Of a DNA stretch of 7,716 bases, positions 6,858-7,716 are shown in pieces. Both the position numbers and the translations under genes were made by a program. Each line of letters opens with the position of its first letter. Position 1 is the first letter of the stretch. The stretch spans positions 1-7,716 of the forward strand of contig JAJUHR010000080.1 in assembly GCA_029267795.1 (NCBI GenBank). The letters are read 5' to 3'. The notes under the pieces were generated by a model. The model saw nothing but the letters and a program-made list of their open reading frames with translations, was not told the DNA's origin and ran no database searches. This DNA is from Planctomycetota bacterium (lineage in GTDB: Bacteria > Planctomycetota > Phycisphaerae > Phycisphaerales > Phycisphaeraceae).

Positions 6858-7283
6858 TTAAATCAACCCGTTCCAGTTCGCGGGGCACAGCAAGACGGGG
6901 AGGTCGGCTTGGCGGATGATGTTGGCGGGGACGTCGCCGGCGATCAGTCGCTTGAGCACCCCCTTGCCGGTCAGGCCCAGCACGATGACGGTGCAGTTGC
7001 GGGCCTTGGCGGTGTTAAGGATCGCCTTGGACACGTCGTCCGAAAACAGCATCAGCCCTTCGGCCCGGACCCCGGCTTTTTTCAATTCCTCGACCAATAG
7101 CTGCAAGGTCTGTTCGCCTCGCTGCTTAGCGTCTGATTCATGCTCATCCTCTTCTTTCAGCTGCGCCACGTGGGCCACCAGCACCTCGGCGTCCAGCCGT
7201 CGCGATAGGTCCGCGATCGGGGCCGAAAGCTTCTGACTGGCCCAAGGAGAACTAACAGCCACGAGCAATCTGCTTCGGTTCAA
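6858..7283 (-). CDS. Universal stress protein family (UspA-like), single domain
   Basis: A 141-residue protein, the usual length of one Usp domain. It starts with the strand RLLVAVSSPW, has a second strand VLVAHVA, and carries the family's C-terminal nucleotide-loop motif: Gly103-x2-Gly106-x9-Gly116, within GLTGKGVLKRLIAGDV, followed by ADLPVLLCP. These are the marks of the alpha/beta nucleotide-binding Usp fold, found in the cytoplasm. Two ligand residues differ from ATP-binding members: the Asp after the first strand (VAVD) is Ser11, and the Ser/Thr after the third Gly is Asp117. ATP binding is therefore uncertain. The start is TTG at 7283, chosen because GGGAGG (7291-7296) lies 7 bases upstream and because it overlaps the stop of the small ORF by 4 bases (TTGA). 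The ATG at 7287 is out of frame. The acidic loop EEDEHESD (44-51) is typical of the variable region. Confidence 0.88.
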   Translation of the reverse strand: MNRSRLLVAVSSPWASQKLSAPIADLSRRLDAEVLVAHVAQLKEEDEHESDAKQRGEQTLQLLVEELKKAGVRAEGLMLFSDDVSKAILNTAKARNCTVIVLGLTGKGVLKRLIAGDVPANIIRQADLPVLLCPANWNGLI

Positions 7284-7450
7284 GCATCGGCCTCCCAGTC
7301 GGGTCCGACGTCAAGTCGGTCCAAATCGGACGGGTTATGATACCAACCCATCACGGCCAGGGCACCGATACAGCCCCGGTCGACACCCCTCCAGGGTGCG
7401 AGCCGCCTGACCAGTTTACTCATATCTGAGTGAATCACCTGGGCGTTCAT
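7280..7450 (-). CDS. Small ORF (56 aa), overlapping and probably coupled to the stress protein gene
   Basis: An ORF of 57 codons including TGA. It starts MNAQVIHSDMSK, continues with a basic stretch (KLVRRLAPWRGVDR), a short non-polar part (CIGALAVMGWY) and ends acidic (DLDRLDVGPDWEADA). No signal peptide, membrane helix or known motif is seen, and I do not recognise it. Support for it being real: its TGA (7280-7282) overlaps the TTG start of the stress protein in a TTGA junction, the ribosome site for that gene lies within its last codons, third positions are about two thirds G or C, and the composition looks protein-like with four Trp/Tyr. Against it: no good ribosome site precedes ATG 7450. 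An internal ATG at 7423 would give 47 residues. The upstream frame is closed by TGA two codons before 7450. Confidence 0.5.
   Translation of the reverse strand: MNAQVIHSDMSKLVRRLAPWRGVDRGCIGALAVMGWYHNPSDLDRLDVGPDWEADA
7291..7296 (-). promoter_or_regulatory. Ribosome binding site deciding the TTG start of the stress protein
   Basis: GGGAGG on the minus strand is 7 bases from TTG 7283. It is only 3 bases from the out-of-frame ATG at 7287, too close for use. It lies inside the end of the small ORF, as expected in coupled gene pairs. Confidence 0.65.
7418..7438. other. Two overlapping inverted repeats between the divergent genes
   Basis: ACTCA-TATC-TGAGT (7418-7431) is a perfect 5-base inverted repeat with a 4-base spacer. 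It overlaps GTGA-A-TCAC (7430-7438), a second perfect one. They lie at the first codons of the small ORF, including its internal ATG at 7423, and some 190 bases before the plus-strand gene. They may be an operator or an mRNA hairpin; short repeats like these also arise by chance. Confidence 0.25.
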
Positions 7451-7500
7451 AGTTCAATCGGCACACGCGGGACAGCGTCCTTACATCTGGAGCCCAGTCC

Positions 7501-7529
7501 TTGAAGCTGACAGAAGCGGGTGGTAACAT
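7501..7529 (+). promoter_or_regulatory. Possible promoter of the plus-strand gene
   Basis: TTGAAG (7501-7506) and TAACAT (7524-7529) are 17 bases apart, each matching 4 of 6 consensus bases. Transcription would start near 7536, with a leader of about 95 bases before GTG 7632. The call is weak. Apart from this, the 181 bases between the small ORF and the plus-strand gene show nothing I can name, and I found no convincing promoter for the small ORF and stress protein pair. Confidence 0.3.
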
Positions 7530-7631
7530 TCTGCGTTTCTTCTAGCCTGGGAACTCTAACTTCGGCGCTCGGGCTGCGATCTAAAGCCGGTTCATTGCAG
7601 ATACTTGTGTGGAGAACCTCGGAGCACAGAA

Positions 7632-7716
7632 GTGGCTAACCAGAAGAGCGCTAAAAGCAAATCCAAAACCAAGCAAAAGCCCAAGACCACAGGCCAAAAT
7701 CCCGCCGCCCGCAACA
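7632..7716 (+). CDS. Start of a lysine-rich protein, 3' end missing
   Basis: An open frame of 28 codons from GTG 7632 to the right edge. GGAG (7621-7624) lies 7 bases before the GTG, which makes it the best start; an in-frame TTG at 7605 has no ribosome site. The visible N-terminus is MANQKSAKSKSKTKQKPK, continuing with TTGQNPAARN. With about eight lysines in 28 residues and many Ser, Thr and Gln, it is hydrophilic and probably disordered. Such tails precede membrane segments, RNA- or DNA-binding domains, or other cytoplasmic domains, and cannot tell which protein this is. It is divergent from the stress protein pair. The product is unknown. Confidence 0.6.
   Translation, partial: MANQKSAKSKSKTKQKPKTTGQNPAARN

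Noticed and set aside
7254..7287. ATG at 7287 opening an 11-codon frame across the stress protein start
   Set aside because: GGGAGG is too close to it (3 bases), and the frame ends at once; the TTG four bases later fits the ribosome site.

Overview
The window looks like chromosomal DNA from a GC-rich bacterium, most probably a planctomycete (Planctomycetota, perhaps Phycisphaerae). This rests on recall of gene types, not on a search. The main clue is a giant signalling protein that joins a class III nucleotide cyclase, a eukaryotic-type Ser/Thr kinase, one membrane segment and a WD40 propeller. Two large exported proteins of poorly characterised type and a short planctomycete-like TPR protein also fit. 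I see no rRNA, tRNA, CRISPR array, insertion sequence or phage gene.

Layout. All genes except the last are on the minus strand, so reading order runs right to left. At the far right a lysine-rich protein starts on the plus strand (from 7632) and runs off the window. Divergent from it is a pair: a small ORF of 56 codons (7280-7450) whose stop overlaps the TTG start of a universal stress protein gene (6858-7283). Then comes the cyclase-kinase-WD40 gene (3377-6610) with its own sigma70-like promoter (6679-6707), followed by a two-repeat TPR protein (2982-3293) and an exported TIM-barrel protein with a carbohydrate-binding-like N-terminal domain (826-2886). After a 216-base gap holding a good promoter, an exported protein with a Tat-like signal peptide (1-609) runs off the left edge.

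How the genes may work together. The cyclase-kinase protein can in principle sense through a WD40 propeller across the membrane and respond by phosphorylation and by making a cyclic nucleotide; the universal stress protein upstream may be part of the same stress response. This link rests only on adjacency. The TPR and TIM-barrel genes lie close behind the kinase gene, with gaps of 83 and 95 bases and no clear terminator, so read-through is possible. The most interesting items are the unlisted small ORF coupled to the stress protein, the three-module signalling protein with non-standard active-site residues, and the NEP/Glu pair in the TIM-barrel protein, which looks like a clan GH-A glycosidase active site.
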